Assembly: GCA_017450645.1 (NCBI GenBank)
Contig: JAFSTE010000006.1
Coordinates: forward strand, 1-64,000
Length of the DNA: 64,000 nt
Direction: 5' to 3'
Origin: Eubacterium sp.
GTDB lineage: Bacteria > Bacillota > Clostridia > Oscillospirales > Acutalibacteraceae
Every line of letters starts with the position of its first letter. Position 1 is the first letter of the stretch. The notes under the pieces are model-generated. The model made no database searches, was not told the origin of the DNA, and saw only the letters and a program-made list of their open reading frames with translations. Both the position numbers and the translations under genes were made by a program. Positions 62,495-64,000 of this stretch are shown here, piece after piece.

Positions 62495-63755
62495 TTTCCT
62501 GCTCCTTTCTGGCTGGCGCACCCGATTTAAGTATCAGGCAGTCGTCAATCTTGGCTCTGCCTCTGACAATGTCCTCGGCAAAAGCTCTGCACGACGGTGC
62601 GCCGCAAGCGCCGCAGTCGATACCCGGAAGCGTACCCTTAAGGCTCTGAATATCCGCCATCATTCTCATCGACTCCGCCATACTGTCGGAGAGTCTTGAG
62701 ATAGGATGATAAACGGGAAGCGCGTTAAACAGATACGATTCGGGAATATATCCGTCGTCGATAAAGTTTTGCGACACGGGCAGATAATGCCTTAGCGACT
62801 GAAGTCTTGCCTTGGCAATAAACGGATTTTCCATCGCCATAACGCCACCGACGCAACCGCCGGGGCAGGCGTTAAGCTCGATAAACTCAATCTGCGGAAT
62901 ACTGCCGTTTTCGACCTGGTCAAGAACGCGTATAACATTTTCAACGCCGTCGGCTGCAAGATAATTTTCGTTAAATATCGCAGCGGACTCGCCGCCCGAG
63001 CTCGCCCAGCCGATACCGATAATTCCGCTTTCACAAAGCGATTGAATCTCGCTGCCGTGCGACATCTCGCTGATAAGCATAAAGTATATATCGCTGATGG
63101 ACACAACCTCGTCCACCTGGCTTTTGTAGTCGGCAAATCCGTTTTTAACATAGCTGACCTTAGCGGGACAGGGCGAAATAAAACAAACGCCGATGTCGTC
63201 GGGCTTAAGGTAGGGGTGCTGTTCGAGCGCCCTCTTTCTCGCAAGCCCTGCCGCAACCTCCATAGGCGGCAGCATATGTATAATGTTGTCGCTAAGCGAC
63301 GGAAAACGCAGACCGATTAGTCTTACGATAACGGGACACGCCGAACTGATAACCGGTTTTTTAACGCCGTCGGTTTTAAGGTACAGCCTTGTGTACGCGG
63401 ATACTAGCTCCGCCGCCTTGCTGACCTCGAACACATCGTCAAAGCCGATTTTAAGAAGTCCGTCAAGTACATAATCGACATCGTCAAGATTATCGAACTG
63501 ACCGTAAAGGGTCGGCGCGGGAAGCGCAATCTTATACTTAAAGCGTTCCATATTCTCGAGCTTGGAGCACACAGCCTTTTTAGCCTTATGCGGACAAACT
63601 CGGATACACTCGCCGCAGTCGATACACCTTGTGTCGTTAATAACAGCGTGACCGTCTTTAATACGGATAGCCTCTGTCGGGCAGTGTTTTAAGCAGGTTG
63701 TACAGCCCGTACACTTGTCCCTGTCAAGTAAAACAGAGTGTTCGTAATTGTTCAT
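62484..63755 (-). CDS. HydS-like protein with [FeFe]-hydrogenase C-terminal fold
   Basis: 423 residues. A 2x[4Fe-4S] ferredoxin (about 1-65: CTGCTTCLKHCP and CIDCGECIRVCP), then a hydrogenase large-subunit-like domain (about 70-370) with SACPVIVRL, ISPCPAK and NACPGGCVGG at the L1, L2 and L3 sites, and a C-terminal Fe-S motif IDCGACGAPSCRAFAEDIV (about 384-402). L1 lacks the TSCSPGW form and L2 is PCPAK, so it is not a standard H2 producer. Sensory hydrogenases (group C) are the nearest known type, but no PAS domain is present. Probably an H2 or redox sensor. Confidence 0.82.
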   Translation of the reverse strand: MNNYEHSVLLDRDKCTGCTTCLKHCPTEAIRIKDGHAVINDTRCIDCGECIRVCPHKAKKAVCSKLENMERFKYKIALPAPTLYGQFDNLDDVDYVLDGLLKIGFDDVFEVSKAAELVSAYTRLYLKTDGVKKPVISSACPVIVRLIGLRFPSLSDNIIHMLPPMEVAAGLARKRALEQHPYLKPDDIGVCFISPCPAKVSYVKNGFADYKSQVDEVVSISDIYFMLISEMSHGSEIQSLCESGIIGIGWASSGGESAAIFNENYLAADGVENVIRVLDQVENGSIPQIEFIELNACPGGCVGGVMAMENPFIAKARLQSLRHYLPVSQNFIDDGYIPESYLFNALPVYHPISRLSDSMAESMRMMADIQSLKGTLPGIDCGACGAPSCRAFAEDIVRGRAKIDDCLILKSGAPARKEQENDG

Positions 63756-63772
63756 ATTGTCACATCTTTGTT

Positions 63773-63895
63773 AATTCGGAATGCGGAGTGCGGAATGCAG
63801 AATTTCGGATACTCGGCGCAAGCGCCTCAAACAATAATCAGGTGTGGACAGCGTCCACCCAAAATTCCGATTTCCGAATTCCTAATTCCGAATTC
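63773..63895. repeat. Intergenic repeat, family 2, copy 2
   Basis: About 123 bp with terminal inverted repeats AATTCGGAAT and ATTCCGAATT. Inside are GGCGC-AA-GCGCC and GGTGTGGAC-AGC-GTCCACC hairpins and GGAATGCGGAGTGCGGAATG-type direct repeats. The end touches the TAG stop of the next minus-strand gene. Confidence 0.75.
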
Positions 63896-64000
63896 TATTG
63901 AAGTTTTACCTTCATTTTAACTGTTGTACCCACGCCGACTGTTGAGTCAATCTCGAGCGAGTCGGTATAGCGCTTCATATTAGGAAGTCCCATACCTGCG
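63895..64000 (-). CDS. C-terminus of an ATP-binding anti-sigma-type protein (partial)
   Basis: Cut by the window edge. The last 34 residues read AGMGLPNMKRYTDSLEIDST, the G2 box and following helix of an RsbW-type GHKL ATPase, then VGVGTTVKMKVKL. The gene begins outside the window. It is upstream of the HydS-like gene in the same direction and probably belongs to the hydrogenase regulatory set. Confidence 0.72.
   Translation of the reverse strand, partial: AGMGLPNMKRYTDSLEIDSTVGVGTTVKMKVKLQ

Overview
The window looks like the chromosome of an anaerobic, fermentative gut-type member of the Clostridia (Ruminococcaceae/Oscillospirales is the best guess; this is inference). The signs are AGGAG-type ribosome sites, near-consensus sigma-A promoters with 17-bp spacers, a PPi-dependent phosphofructokinase, an NADH-type [FeFe]-hydrogenase locus, Gram-positive partner-switching regulators, GlnS beside GltX, and a large arabinanase-like enzyme ending in a dockerin-like calcium loop.

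Layout. 1-1339 is a complete IS3-family element whose left end is base 1 of the window. 1360-6396 (minus) holds a repeat-rich surface lipoprotein and the guaA operon with a two-gene PHP phosphoesterase. 6504-8657 (plus) holds a PI-PLC-like protein and pfp. 8788-14818 carries a 1621-residue GH43 enzyme and a membrane-anchored HAD phosphatase. 14858-16894 has radC, a DUF4250 gene and a second GMP synthase that lacks the glutaminase domain. 17020-19669 is a GH3 plus PIG-L secreted pair. 19841-22874 is a three-gene glycerol-3-phosphate-dehydrogenase-like operon. 22992-25833 contains an LRR/FN3 surface protein, a well-delimited 162-nt non-coding RNA with 6S-like shape, a membrane-anchored protein, tRNA-Pro(CGG) and a gene remnant. 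25834-27839 has a diguanylate cyclase and a PIG-L deacetylase.

27892-35859 is the most unusual part. Two convergently organised minus-strand operons encode a partner-switching network: RsbW-like kinase, SpoIIE-type phosphatase with HAMP, STAS antagonist and an ATPase-like protein with eroded motifs. They are interleaved with envelope genes: a MATE transporter fused to an anti-sigma-type ATPase domain, a DUF2156 (MprF-like) acyltransferase, a GNAT, an L,D-transpeptidase and a LURP-one-like protein. The inference is an envelope-stress or envelope-remodelling circuit in which a transporter is itself part of the switch.

36056-45898 is mostly translation and housekeeping (PRTase, dusB, nagA, trmL, gltX, glnS, typA, hemW, a small DUF3787-like protein). 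45933-56375 (minus) has GDPD, guaB, a transglutaminase-FN3 protein, aroK, nth, rarA, queH and two tandem M23 peptidases, with structured intergenic repeats between genes. 56549-64000 (minus) is a hydrogenase locus: hydA, hydB, a thioredoxin-like [2Fe-2S] subunit, then HATPase, PHP, DRTGG, a HydS-like hydrogenase-fold protein and a partial second HATPase. The NuoE-like subunit expected in such loci is not visible; a 363-bp gap filled with repeats lies there. Two repeat families recur in the window, and copies of them supply the last codons or stop codons of neighbouring genes.
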